DNA of 64,000 nucleotides from Cytophagaceae bacterium (GTDB lineage: Bacteria > Bacteroidota > Bacteroidia > Cytophagales > Flexibacteraceae). This document shows positions 16,004 through 24,766 of the stretch, one piece after another (the stretch's first letter is position 1; each line of letters begins with the position of its first letter). The notes under the pieces are model-generated. The model saw nothing but the letters and a program-made list of their open reading frames with translations, was not told the DNA's origin and searched no databases. A program made the translations under genes and the position numbers. The stretch spans positions 1-64,000 of the forward strand of contig JAIXYP010000002.1 of assembly GCA_027490155.1 (NCBI GenBank), written 5' to 3'.

Positions 16004-18913
16004 CTATTTGCCAGTGACTGGGGCACCAAACTTGTCAAGCTCGACAACTGGGTAGCCAAGTTTTTGCAACAGCGGAAGATTCTTGGCAGCATCACCAACA
16101 ACGACGATGTTCATCTTGTCGTCAGTCAATAGCTTTTTGGCCAGTGCATCTACATCCGCCTTTGTGAGTTCGGTCAGGACCTTATTCTGATCAGCGGTGA
16201 ACGAAGGGGCCAAGTTGTAGCGCAACATGGTGGCTAAGAAACCAAGTTTTTCTTCGGCTGACTCGTACTTGAGGGCCTCAGCTTGACCTATGGCTTTTTT
16301 GGTATAGGCCAACTCTTCTTCATTGATACCGTTTTTGCGGAAGTTGCTAATCTCGGTCATGAAGTCAACAACAGAGCTATCGGTAGCATTGCCACGGACA
16401 CCTGCTGAGGCATTAAAGACCCCGAAGGTGCTACCACCATTGAAGCCCGAGCGGGCACCATAGGTGAAGCCATGTTTTTCGCGTAGCAAAAGGTTGATAC
16501 GGCTATTAAAGCTACCACCGAGTGCGTAGTTAAAGATACCTGCTTTGTAGTAGTCCCCAGTGGCGTCATAAGGCAGACCTACAGTACCAACACGAATTTC
16601 AGATTGAGGTGCTTTATCCTTGTTGACCAAGTAGATGGTCGTTTTGCTGATCGGCAAAGCAGCGGCCAGTTTAGGAGCCAAGGTTGCGATCGGACGGAAA
16701 CGGGTGAAGAGCTGCAACTGCGGCAACAAGAAAGGAAGTGACTTGTCCGAGGCAACAACCATGAACGCATCTTTGGCTGGGAACATCTGGTTGTAGCAGG
16801 ACTTGACATCATCGATGGTAAGTGCCCCTACAGACTCTTCAGTACCAGAGGCTGGGATGCCCAAAATGTTTTTAGGGCCATACATTAGGCGGTTAGCCAC
16901 TTTGCCAGCAATAGCTGTTGGCTGCTCGCTCGCATTCTTGATTCCTTCTAGGGTTTGCTCCTTCAGACGTTTGAAATCCTCCTCGTTGAAGGCAGGGTTC
17001 AGCAAACGCTCTTCAGCCAAACGCATAGTCTGAACAACGTTTTTGGTTGGTGTAGCGATGTATACCGTAACGTCTTCGTTGGCAACGCTGACATTGATAC
17101 TAGCACCTAGCTTCTCTAACTCATTAGCAAAAGCCTCGGTCGAGTATTTTTTTGTGCTTTCTTCTAGCAAATTGGCTGTCAAGGTCATGATGCCAGCTTT
17201 ACTAAGCATATTACTCTCAAGGGCACGGCCACCTTTAAAGTTGGCAAAAACATAAGTCATCGGTTGCTCATCGCTCTGGATACCATTTACCGTAATGCCA
17301 TTGGTCAGAACAGATTTGCTAAATGCAGGGATCGTGACGATAGGTGTAGGACCGACTTTTGGCTTAACACTGCGCTTGAAGCTATCCTTTGCCTTGGTAT
17401 AAGTAAGGCCTTCGTACTCCTTGCTTGGTTTGACTGGTGTCTCGATGACGGTATAGTTGTCGGTATTTGCAACCATATCAGTTTTGCCCTTAGGCACAAC
17501 TGTAAGGATAACGGCAGGCTTGTTCTCTAGGTATTTGCGGAAGGCAGACATTACCTTGTCCTTGGTAATGTCAGCAACATATTTTTGATCCTGAATAAAC
17601 TGCTTCGGGTTACCGTTTGACAAGGTTTGGTTGGCAGCAAGGATACTAACCTTATCGCTCACGGTGCTGAGTTGGGACAAGAACTGAACCTCACGACTAG
17701 ACTTGAAGCGGGTGATGTCATCATCATTAACGCCAGTTTTGCCCAGCTCCTCAATGCTCTGACGCACAATGGCCAACAGATCAGCAGGTTTTTTGCCTGG
17801 GAACGGATCGACCATGATCATGATCTCACCGCTGAGCTCGCTGGTTGGGTGATAGGCGACTGCATTGCGAGCCAAGCCAGTTTTGACAAGATTCTTGTAC
17901 AAGATCGAGTTGGCACCTCCACCTAGTTTTTCGCACATCGCATCAATGGCGGTTTCATCCGGATGATGGGCCTGCACGGTTGGTAGGGTCAGATAAAGAC
18001 GAGGTAAACGTGCGAAGTTATCCTCGTAGCTAACGTAGCGGTCCTTGTCCAGCTTAGCAATTTGTGGGGCTGCATTCTTGACCTCTGGGCCACGTGGGAT
18101 GCTTCCGAAATATTTGCCAACAAGGTTTAGTACCTCAGCCTCTTTAACATCACCACCAATGGTAAGGGTGGCGTTGTTTGGTCCATACCAACGGAGGAAG
18201 AAGTTCTTCAAATCCTGAACGTTGACACGGTCAAGGTCAGCTACATAGCCAATGGTGCTCCAGCTATAAGGATGCCCGAATGGATACAGATTACGTCCCA
18301 TAACCTCATTAGAGATACCGTATGGCACGTTATCATAGCGCTGGCCACGTTCGTTCTTGACGGTCGAACGCTGAACCTCAAATTTCTGTTGGGTAACAGC
18401 ATCGAGCAAGAAACCCATCCGATCTGCCTCTAGCCAAAGGGCTGTTTCGAGGTAGTTTTTAGGCACTGTCTCAAAGTAGTTGGTGCGGTCCTTGTTGGTA
18501 GACCCATTCATGGTACCACCAGCACCAGACACGATCTTGAAATGCTCTTCGTCAGCGACATTGTCCGAACCTTGGAACATCATGTGCTCAAAAAAGTGGG
18601 CAAACCCACTTTTGCCTACCTCTTCGCGTGCCGAACCTACATGATAGGTAACATCGACGTGGACGATCGGGTTGCTTTTGTCTTCATGGATAATAAGCGT
18701 AAGTCCGTTCGGTAGCTCATACTTTTTGTACGGGATACCGATCTCACCACCCTTGGGCACATATTGCTCAATGAGTTTGATCTCGACGGGAGGAGTGGCT
18801 ACCGCTGCGGCTTTGCGTGCGGCAGGCGGTGTGGGACGTTGGGCCATACCGACACCACTGACCAAAAGGGCAGTTGCGAGCAGGCTGGCTTTCAGTTTGA
18901 AAGATCCGAACAT
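16004..18913 (-). CDS. M16 family zinc metallopeptidase, two-domain, secreted
   Basis: 969 residues from the ATG at 18913, where a signal peptide begins (FKLKASLLATALLVSGVGMA); 29 upstream in-frame codons are rejected. The first half holds the inverted zinc motif HFFEH (about residues 106-110) with the downstream Glu in ETALWLEADRMG. The second half repeats the M16 fold (LTANLLEESTKKYS, the RINLLLREKHGFTYGARSG segment) without the zinc motif, as in pitrilysin-like fusions. These peptidases degrade small peptides in a closed chamber; a periplasmic or cell-surface location is inferred. Monocistronic, with a terminator shared with the convergent DUF2264 gene. Confidence 0.94.
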   Translation of the reverse strand: MFGSFKLKASLLATALLVSGVGMAQRPTPPAARKAAAVATPPVEIKLIEQYVPKGGEIGIPYKKYELPNGLTLIIHEDKSNPIVHVDVTYHVGSAREEVGKSGFAHFFEHMMFQGSDNVADEEHFKIVSGAGGTMNGSTNKDRTNYFETVPKNYLETALWLEADRMGFLLDAVTQQKFEVQRSTVKNERGQRYDNVPYGISNEVMGRNLYPFGHPYSWSTIGYVADLDRVNVQDLKNFFLRWYGPNNATLTIGGDVKEAEVLNLVGKYFGSIPRGPEVKNAAPQIAKLDKDRYVSYEDNFARLPRLYLTLPTVQAHHPDETAIDAMCEKLGGGANSILYKNLVKTGLARNAVAYHPTSELSGEIMIMVDPFPGKKPADLLAIVRQSIEELGKTGVNDDDITRFKSSREVQFLSQLSTVSDKVSILAANQTLSNGNPKQFIQDQKYVADITKDKVMSAFRKYLENKPAVILTVVPKGKTDMVANTDNYTVIETPVKPSKEYEGLTYTKAKDSFKRSVKPKVGPTPIVTIPAFSKSVLTNGITVNGIQSDEQPMTYVFANFKGGRALESNMLSKAGIMTLTANLLEESTKKYSTEAFANELEKLGASINVSVANEDVTVYIATPTKNVVQTMRLAEERLLNPAFNEEDFKRLKEQTLEGIKNASEQPTAIAGKVANRLMYGPKNILGIPASGTEESVGALTIDDVKSCYNQMFPAKDAFMVVASDKSLPFLLPQLQLFTRFRPIATLAPKLAAALPISKTTIYLVNKDKAPQSEIRVGTVGLPYDATGDYYKAGIFNYALGGSFNSRINLLLREKHGFTYGARSGFNGGSTFGVFNASAGVRGNATDSSVVDFMTEISNFRKNGINEEELAYTKKAIGQAEALKYESAEEKLGFLATMLRYNLAPSFTADQNKVLTELTKADVDALAKKLLTDDKMNIVVVGDAAKNLPLLQKLGYPVVELDKFGAPVTGK

Positions 18914-19207
18914 GAAATTGAAAGGGATTGTGAAGGGTACTGTGGGTGGATTGAGGTAATAATGAGTTTGCAGTCTGGGTAATGAATCTAGCAAGGGCAC
19001 TTAGGCAAATAGGAACAATGCCAACGCAACATGCAGGGAAAGTCGTACTTATCAATTTGCAAGCTAAACAGATAGCCGAGATATGGTAAGTGGTCCTTGC
19101 CTAACGGCAATGCAGCCCGATGATGGGCCAAAATACTAGATCAACGGCAGGGATAGCAAGTACCAAATCAAATTTCGGACCAAGCTAGCTCTAACTGATA
19201 TAGGAGC
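18914..19207. other. Intergenic region between cystathionine synthase and M16 peptidase genes
   Basis: No convincing ORF and no clear Bacteroidota promoter seen. It should hold the M16 promoter. Short antisense reading frames here lack any recognisable feature. Confidence 0.4.
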
Positions 19208-19262
19208 AAAAACCAAAAGAGGTCAGTGGCCATGCTGGCAACTAACCTCTATGGTGGTTTTT
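19208..19262 (-). terminator. Probable terminator after cystathionine beta-synthase
   Basis: Nested inverted repeat: outer AAAAACC (19208-19214) with GGTTTTT (19256-19262), inner AGAGGT (19218-19223) with ACCTCT (19245-19250). Read on the minus strand it ends in a T run just after the gene. Confidence 0.55.
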
Positions 19263-19269
19263 ATAGACC

Positions 19270-20643
19270 CTATTTGGCGATTGCCGTCAAAAGGTCAGCC
19301 TGGGTGATAATATGAACATTGTTGGCTTCATCTCGGACCAAAAGAGCCTTGTTTGTTGGCGTGATTAAAGTTGAAAGTACTTCAACCGTGTTATCTAGCG
19401 CAACAAATGTGAACGGTGCCTTCATCAGGGTCGAGACAGCTGCGTTACGTATCTCTGGGTTTTCAATCAGAGACACTAAAATATCACTATCCGTCAGGCT
19501 GCCGACAATGGTCCCCTCTGGGTTAACGACCGGGATCTGAGAAACGCCAGACTGTTGCATCAGCTTAACAGCCTCTCCAACGGATGATGTATGGACGATC
19601 GTGAACAACTTGCTGGTACCATTCTTAGACCTGACGATATCCTTGGCCGAGGCAAAGCCCCGATTCTCGAGGAAGCCATGGTCTTTCATCCAGACGTCGT
19701 TGTAGACCTTGCCCAAATAGCGGCTGCCATGATCAGGTAGCAGGATTACTAAAGTATCCTTCTCAGTCAGGTTTTCGCGAGCATACTCCAGCGCACCCCA
19801 AACCGCAGAGCCACAGCTCCAACCAATGAAGATTCCTTCCTCACGGGCCATACGACGGGCGGTAAGTGCACCATCCTTGTCGGTCACCTTCACGAAGGCA
19901 TCAATGTAGTTAACATCAGCTATTTCGGAGATTTCGTCACGGCCAATACCCTCTACTAGGTACGGATAGACCTCGTTGTTGTCCACAACACCAGTGTCCT
20001 TATATTTTTTATAGACAGACCCATAGGTATCAATACCAACAACCTTGATGGCCGGATTTTGCTCCTTTAGGTACTTGGCAGTCCCGACAACCGTCCCAGC
20101 TGTGCCTACACCAGCCGCAAAACAGGTTACACCACCTTCGGTGTCGCGCCAGATCTCAGGGCCTGTTGACTTGTAGTGGGCTTCTAGGTTTGCAGGGTTG
20201 TCATACTGATTTGGCCAATAGCTCCCAGGAGTCTCGCCATGGATTTTGCGAGCCATAGAGTAATAAGACCGTGGATCTTCGGGAGCAACATTTGTCGGGC
20301 AGACCACCACCTCAGCACCGACAGCACGTAGCACATCCATTTTTTCTTTGGATTGCTTGTCGTTCATGGTCACGATGCACTTGTAGCCACGTGCAATGGC
20401 AACCAGCGCTAGGCCCATACCTGTGTTGCCACTAGTACACTCAACGATTGTGCCGCCAGGCTTAATCAGTCCACGGCGCTCAGCGTCGTCAATCATCGTG
20501 ATCGCAATTCTGTCCTTGACGGAGTTGCCAGGGTTGAAGTACTCGATCTTGACTAGGACGGTGGCTTTGATGCCGGCAGCGACCTTGTTGAGTTTCACAA
20601 GGGGAGTGTTGCCAATCAGTTCGGTGATGTTTTGGTAGTACAT
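19270..20643 (-). CDS. Cystathionine beta-synthase (PLP enzyme with CBS pair)
   Basis: 457 residues. N-terminal fold-type II PLP domain: LIGNTPLVKL, NPGNSVKDR with the cofactor Lys at residue 43, CTSGNTGMGLA substrate loop and GVGTAGTVVG phosphate-binding loop. C-terminal part (about 335-457) holds two CBS motifs (SGVSQIPVVNPEG, NKALLVRDE). It condenses serine (or O-acetylserine) with homocysteine or sulfide, in transsulfuration or cysteine synthesis. The CBS pair may sense an adenosyl ligand. Domain order matches eukaryote-like CBS without the haem segment. It diverges from the receptor-like gene next to it. Confidence 0.92.
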   Translation of the reverse strand: MYYQNITELIGNTPLVKLNKVAAGIKATVLVKIEYFNPGNSVKDRIAITMIDDAERRGLIKPGGTIVECTSGNTGMGLALVAIARGYKCIVTMNDKQSKEKMDVLRAVGAEVVVCPTNVAPEDPRSYYSMARKIHGETPGSYWPNQYDNPANLEAHYKSTGPEIWRDTEGGVTCFAAGVGTAGTVVGTAKYLKEQNPAIKVVGIDTYGSVYKKYKDTGVVDNNEVYPYLVEGIGRDEISEIADVNYIDAFVKVTDKDGALTARRMAREEGIFIGWSCGSAVWGALEYARENLTEKDTLVILLPDHGSRYLGKVYNDVWMKDHGFLENRGFASAKDIVRSKNGTSKLFTIVHTSSVGEAVKLMQQSGVSQIPVVNPEGTIVGSLTDSDILVSLIENPEIRNAAVSTLMKAPFTFVALDNTVEVLSTLITPTNKALLVRDEANNVHIITQADLLTAIAK

Positions 20644-20757
20644 AATAGGTAAGTATATACAAAAAAACAGGCGGTGGCCACAAATAATAAGGGCTCGAGA
20701 CCAGTCAGCCTATTAGTTTTGCTGTGTCTGAAGGCAAAGATAACTTGCACGGCGAAT

Positions 20758-21414
20758 ATGGACCGAATAAAAAAGCGGATAGAACGTGAGCGTACCCTTG
20801 GCAAAGTGATCATTGCTATGGTCTTGTTGTTGCTGATGGGGATTGTTGCTGGCACAGGCATCAATCGAGTACGAAAAGATTTTGGCAACGCCTTCACCCA
20901 ACACATGTTTCCGACGCTGGATATCTTTCATGCGGTCGAGCGGCAGTACCAGAACCGATATTTGCTTGACGAGCTCATAACGGGCACGGGTAGGTCATCA
21001 GAGATCTTGGCCTTAGACATTAGGCGCAACAACCAGATCATCGACTCCATCGCCAATCATTATGTCACAAGTCATACGGTGGAGTCTGCTGAGCAGCAGG
21101 ACTTCAAAGCTTATGTGTCTGCCGCAACAGACTATCGTCGTCTTGAGTCACAACTAATTCGGCTTGCAGTATCAGGCAAAAGCGATAGCGCTCGTTACAT
21201 TTACCAGCATCGGTCGCAGGAACTCTTCACCAAAGCCGTAACCCCGATCGACAGGCTCGAGAATGACCAAATTAGCTATATCTCAGAAATTTTTGAAGAA
21301 GCCGAGTTAACTGGCAAACGGGTCAGCACCGTGATCTACGTAATGGGTCTAATCGGGATCATATATGCCATTTGGCTGTCAATTAGGTACGCCCGGCAGC
21401 ACCTCTCAGAATGA
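20758..21414 (+). CDS. Membrane protein with 4HB_MCP-like sensory domain and no signalling domain
   Basis: 218 residues from the ATG at 20758. Layout: basic N-terminus (DRIKKRIERERTLGK), a transmembrane helix (VIIAMVLLLLMGIVAGT), about 145 residues of predicted long helices in the periplasm, a second transmembrane helix (VIYVMGLIGIIYAIWLSI) and a short basic tail. This is the topology of the four-helix-bundle sensor of methyl-accepting chemotaxis proteins, but HAMP, methylation helices and the CheA-binding hairpin are absent. It could be a stand-alone sensor, a partner of another protein or a truncated receptor. The in-frame region upstream of Met29 is rejected because it overlaps the divergent promoter area. 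Confidence 0.68.
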   Translation: MDRIKKRIERERTLGKVIIAMVLLLLMGIVAGTGINRVRKDFGNAFTQHMFPTLDIFHAVERQYQNRYLLDELITGTGRSSEILALDIRRNNQIIDSIANHYVTSHTVESAEQQDFKAYVSAATDYRRLESQLIRLAVSGKSDSARYIYQHRSQELFTKAVTPIDRLENDQISYISEIFEEAELTGKRVSTVIYVMGLIGIIYAIWLSIRYARQHLSE

Positions 21415-21448
21415 GTCAGCACGATACCATATCATATCCATCAACATT

Positions 21449-21475
21449 GGCCAACATCTTGAGGTTGGCCTTTTT
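21449..21475 (+). terminator. Intrinsic terminator after the 4HB-type gene
   Basis: Stem GGCCAAC (21449-21455) / GTTGGCC (21464-21470) followed by TTTTT. Confidence 0.75.
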
Positions 21476-21495
21476 GTTTATCCAGCCCTGAACGC

Positions 21496-21529
21496 AAAAA
21501 AGCCCTGACATTGCTGTCAGAGCTTTTTT
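21496..21529 (-). terminator. Intrinsic terminator after rplT
   Basis: AAAAAAGC-CCTGACA / TGTCAG-AGCTTTTTT hairpin with a four-base loop and T run on the minus strand. It closes the infC-rpmI-rplT set against the convergent upstream gene. Confidence 0.75.
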
Positions 21530-21576
21530 GTTCGCTTGCCTAATCCTGAACGTAAAGCTTCAGTCAGGCAAGCACC

Positions 21577-21921
21577 TTATCTTACTTTATCTACCACTGC
21601 TTTGAAAGCAGCCGGATGATTCATAGCAAGATCAGCAAGCACCTTACGGTTGAGGCTGATCCCTGAAGCATTGATTTTGCCCATGAGGGCAGAGTATGAG
21701 AAGCCTTGCTCGCGAGCGGCAGCGTTAATACGCTGGATCCAGATACCACGGAAAGTACGTTTCTTGGCTTTACGATCACGGTAGGCGTAGGTGAGACCTT
21801 TTTCGACAGCGTTTTTGGCGACTGTCCAGACGTTTTTACGACGTCCAAAATAGCCTTTGGCAAGGCTCATGATGCGTTTGCGACGTGCGCGGGACGCTAC
21901 GGAATTGACACTTCTAGGCAT
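21577..21921 (-). CDS. rplT: 50S ribosomal protein L20
   Basis: 114 residues, standard L20 length. Begins [18 protein letters not shown] and contains [21 protein letters not shown] and [22 protein letters not shown]20 nucleates 50S assembly on 23S rRNA. In E. coli and Bacillus it or its operon leader regulates infC-rpmI-rplT; whether that holds here is unknown. About 186 bases separate it from rpmI, longer than usual. Confidence 0.98.
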   Translation of the reverse strand: MPRSVNSVASRARRKRIMSLAKGYFGRRKNVWTVAKNAVEKGLTYAYRDRKAKKRTFRGIWIQRINAAAREQGFSYSALMGKINASGISLNRKVLADLAMNHPAAFKAVVDKVR

Positions 21922-22107
21922 TTCTTGTTGTTTTTTGGCAATTGGTGCTGGGCTTGCCAGACTTGGAGGTACCTAATGGCCGGGTAATACGAATAAACCA
22001 ATTACTAGCGTTGAGGTGCTCAATCTGCCTTTGTTGGCCTTAAAGAGATCCAACTTTGTTGTCATATTGACTAGATGATGTCGGCGCATGGCCAACGAAA
22101 CATCAAC

Positions 22108-22302
22108 TTAGATGTTCAACATGGCACGCACACGTCCTTCGTCAGCTGTGGACACGAGGCCTACACCTGCAAGGATACGCTTGCGCTTGGTTGATTTCTT
22201 GGTCAGGATATGACTGTGATAAGCGTGCTTACGCTTGATTTTGCCAGTACCAGTCAGCGTAAAACGCTTCTTGGCAGCGGACTTGGTTTTGATTTTTGGC
22301 AT
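22108..22302 (-). CDS. rpmI: 50S ribosomal protein L35
   Basis: 64 residues from the ATG at 22302 ([20 protein letters not shown]). Very basic, with the typical [20 protein letters not shown] tract. The in-frame extension upstream is rejected because the conserved start is clear. A strong hairpin lies between this gene and infC. Confidence 0.98.
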   Translation of the reverse strand: MPKIKTKSAAKKRFTLTGTGKIKRKHAYHSHILTKKSTKRKRILAGVGLVSTADEGRVRAMLNI

Positions 22303-22317
22303 GATAAAAAAGATTAA

Positions 22318-22353
22318 GGGCCGCAAAGATAACAAAAAAATCTTTGCGGCCCC
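22318..22353 (-). promoter_or_regulatory. Hairpin and promoter-like element between infC and rpmI
   Basis: Perfect 13-bp inverted repeat: GGGCCGCAAAGAT (22318-22330) and ATCTTTGCGGCCC (22340-22352). On the minus strand the 3' arm includes TATCTTTG (22324-22331), a -7 box match, with a TTG element about 21 bases upstream (22353-22355). T-rich sequence follows (TTAATCTTTTTT) just before rpmI. It could be an attenuator, a processing site or a promoter for rpmI-rplT. Confidence 0.55.
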
Positions 22354-22380
22354 AATATCAGTATTCGGAAAGTAAGTCGG

Positions 22381-23142
22381 CTATGCTTCAGCCGAAGTTT
22401 CGATGCTTGACGCGGTAGCTGACTCAGTTGTTGAGTCAACCGATGGCTCAGTAACTTGGTCGGCCAAACGATCCTCAGCAGTTTCTTCGTCTAGACCCGT
22501 CATGTCAATCTGATCTGGAAATGGCATTGCGAGTGCAGGAGCTGGAGTAACCTTAGACTCGGAAGATCGGCCACTATTATTGGTGCTGACAACCTTTGCT
22601 GGCCTAGGGGACAGGAACAAGAACATCCGTTTGCCTTCTAGCTTAGGAAGCTGATCAACCTTGGCATACTCTTCTAGCGCCTGAGCAAACCGAAGTAATA
22701 GGATTTCCCCACGCTCTTTGAAGACAATAGTACGCCCCACAAAGTGGACGTAGGCCTTAATTTTATCACCATCTTTAAGGAAACCGATGGCATGCTTAAC
22801 CTTGAACTCAAAGTCGTGTTCGTCCGTGTTAGGACCAAATCTGACCTCTTTGACCACCACTTTGTGGGTTTTGGCCTTGAGCTCCTTGCTTTTTTTCTTC
22901 TGTTCGTATTTGAACTTGCTGTAGTCCACCACCCGACAAACAGGCGGAACGGCTGTCGGAGAGATCTCAACCAAATCAAGGTTGATCTCGCGTGCCATGG
23001 CTAGGGCTTGCTGAAAGGGGTAGATCCCAGGGGCGATATTCTCCCCCACTACCCGGACTTCCGGCACTCCCTTAATTTTGTCGTTGATGCGGTTGGGCTC
23101 CTCTACCGGGCCTCTTGGCTGAGGAAATCTTGAACGGATGAT
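22381..23142 (-). CDS. infC: Translation initiation factor IF-3, apparent non-AUG start
   Basis: IF-3 with N-domain ([20 protein letters not shown]), the linker rich in Lys, C-domain ([34 protein letters not shown]) and a 60-70-residue Ser/Thr/Glu-rich tail common in Bacteroidota. The first AUG/GUG/UUG in frame is the GTG at 23067, but that would remove the start of the N-domain, which continues upstream as [12 protein letters not shown] up to a TAG at 23164-23166. No ATG, GTG or TTG occurs in that stretch. The coordinates use the first of two tandem ATC codons (23140-23142 and 23137-23139). E. coli infC starts at AUU and Myxococcus IF3 at AUC, and IF3 represses such starts. Product about 253 residues. 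Confidence 0.93.
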   Translation of the reverse strand: MIRSRFPQPRGPVEEPNRINDKIKGVPEVRVVGENIAPGIYPFQQALAMAREINLDLVEISPTAVPPVCRVVDYSKFKYEQKKKSKELKAKTHKVVVKEVRFGPNTDEHDFEFKVKHAIGFLKDGDKIKAYVHFVGRTIVFKERGEILLLRFAQALEEYAKVDQLPKLEGKRMFLFLSPRPAKVVSTNNSGRSSESKVTPAPALAMPFPDQIDMTGLDEETAEDRLADQVTEPSVDSTTESATASSIETSAEA

Positions 23143-23166
23143 AGGCTTATCAGTTTTGTTTAGCTA

Positions 23167-23614
23167 CAAAATTGCAAAATCATATCTGTAATGTCAAAAT
23201 AATAATCACTCAGTTTTTCCTGACCAGCATAGCGCTAACAATACATGGCATAAACTAGGGCTTGGTAGGACCACAAAATGGCCCATATTTGCTATGTAAG
23301 GAGACCATAAATGGCAGCCCGAGGAACACTTGTTAATAGTACGGTAACATTCCAGACCTACCGTGGCAGTATCTTGCAGATATAAAATTATAGGTGGTGA
23401 TACGCCCACTGATGTATGCTGAAGCTGTTTAGGCAGTTCGTTTATGACCCTAACCTCAGTACCAAGCCTACACATCGTGTGCGACAAACACATTGCCTAC
23501 CGACAAGCTATAGCTTGAGCCCAAACCGCTTCTATGGACAACTTTACAAGGTCAGTCATCAATCCGGAAATGCAACGTCAACCAATAGGTCAGACTCGAA
23601 GTCTACTTAGTAAG
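23167..23614. other. Intergenic region between divergent infC and the PorV-like gene
   Basis: About 450 bases without a gene I can support. It must hold both promoters. AT-rich near infC. Reading frames on either strand have no recognisable motif. thrS, which often precedes infC, is absent. Confidence 0.5.
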
Positions 23615-24655
23615 ATGCCGTGGCCAACCAAAAAGGTATTTGTGACCGCAATTTGTGCTGGGCTGATGATCATGGTGGCCTCAATGGCACAGGCACAATT
23701 GTTCCCCAACCTTGGTGGGCAGCGTGTCGGTATTGCTGGGATGCCCTTTCTCAAAAACGACCTTAGTCCTCGCAGTGTTGGTATGGGTGGTGCCAATGTG
23801 AGTCTGTCTGGAGACATCTATGCAGCCAGCAATAATATTGCCCTTGCAGCCGAAGTACCAACTGGTACAGCAGGGATCAGCAACCTAGTTTTTGGTGGCC
23901 TCAACCACAACTATGCCGCCATAATCCTACCCTACCGAAATACAGGTTCATGGGTATTGTCAGTCAACAACCTATCTGCTGGTCAGATGGATGTCCGGAC
24001 CGAGTTCAGGCCAGATGGAACAGGTGCCAAATTCAGCACCACCAATATGTCTGCCGGGGTGGGTTATGCCAAGCACCTGTCTGATATGTTCAGCTTTGGC
24101 GTCTTTGCCAAGTACATGTACGAGTCAGTAGCAGAATATAGCGCCTCTGCAGTAGCTGCTGACATCGGCTTTCTATACAAAACAGATTGGCGTAATCTGC
24201 GGTTTGCTGCTACCCTGCAGCATTTCGGGACTAATGCAACCTACAGTGGTAGCGCAGTCCGTGAGCCCTTCAACCGCAATAGCCAAGAGGCCGAGACCTT
24301 CCCGACACCCATTACATTCAAGATGGGGGCCTCAGTAGATGCCATTGATTTCGAAAAACACAAGTTAGTCGCAGCCGTCCAGCTCTATCACCCGTCTGAC
24401 AATACAGAAAATGTCCGCTTAGGGCTAGAGTACAGCTACAACGATCAGTTTTTGGCCCGTGCCGGGTACCGCATCAATGTGCCTAACGAAACCCTGCCTA
24501 GTTTTGGCCTTGGCCTCAGGCAAGAGGTGGCGCAGCTACCCTTGGTCATTGATGCCGCTGTCCAGCCTAGCAATATGCTCGGCATGATCTGGAGCCTTGG
24601 CTTTAGCCTTGGCCTCAACAAAACCCAAGTTGAAGAGCCCAAGGGTAACGAGTAG
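23615..24655 (+). CDS. PorV/PorQ-family outer membrane beta-barrel protein
   Basis: 346 residues from the ATG at 23615, where a signal peptide begins (VFVTAICAGLMIMVASMAQAQ); in-frame starts at 23534 and 23570 are less likely. The mature protein shows SPRSVGMGGANVSLSGDIYAASNN, the hallmark of PorV/PorQ and related FadL-like barrels, then alternating strands (NLRFAATLQHFG, RAGYRINVP) and a terminal aromatic strand. PorV escorts T9SS cargo from the translocon to the attachment complex; PorQ-like proteins have related roles. This copy is next to a lipoprotein gene and away from any translocon gene, so it may be a paralogue serving a subset of cargo. Confidence 0.85.
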   Translation: MPWPTKKVFVTAICAGLMIMVASMAQAQLFPNLGGQRVGIAGMPFLKNDLSPRSVGMGGANVSLSGDIYAASNNIALAAEVPTGTAGISNLVFGGLNHNYAAIILPYRNTGSWVLSVNNLSAGQMDVRTEFRPDGTGAKFSTTNMSAGVGYAKHLSDMFSFGVFAKYMYESVAEYSASAVAADIGFLYKTDWRNLRFAATLQHFGTNATYSGSAVREPFNRNSQEAETFPTPITFKMGASVDAIDFEKHKLVAAVQLYHPSDNTENVRLGLEYSYNDQFLARAGYRINVPNETLPSFGLGLRQEVAQLPLVIDAAVQPSNMLGMIWSLGFSLGLNKTQVEEPKGNE

Positions 24656-24766
24656 TCCCTCCGGACTAGGTCCTAGATCCTCTTCTACCTCATTGTTCTT
24701 TCTGAACCTCCTATCGATTCCATCCTGATGCTTCAGATGACATCCAGAACCAACCAGTCTACCACA

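Noticed and set aside
16004-18913. Second zinc site in the C-terminal half of the M16 peptidase
   Set aside because: No HxxEH-like motif is present there; the repeat is the inactive partner domain seen in this family.
23206-23493. 95-codon frame on the minus strand between infC and the PorV-like gene
   Set aside because: No recognisable motif, unusual composition for this genome and no promoter; probably non-coding.
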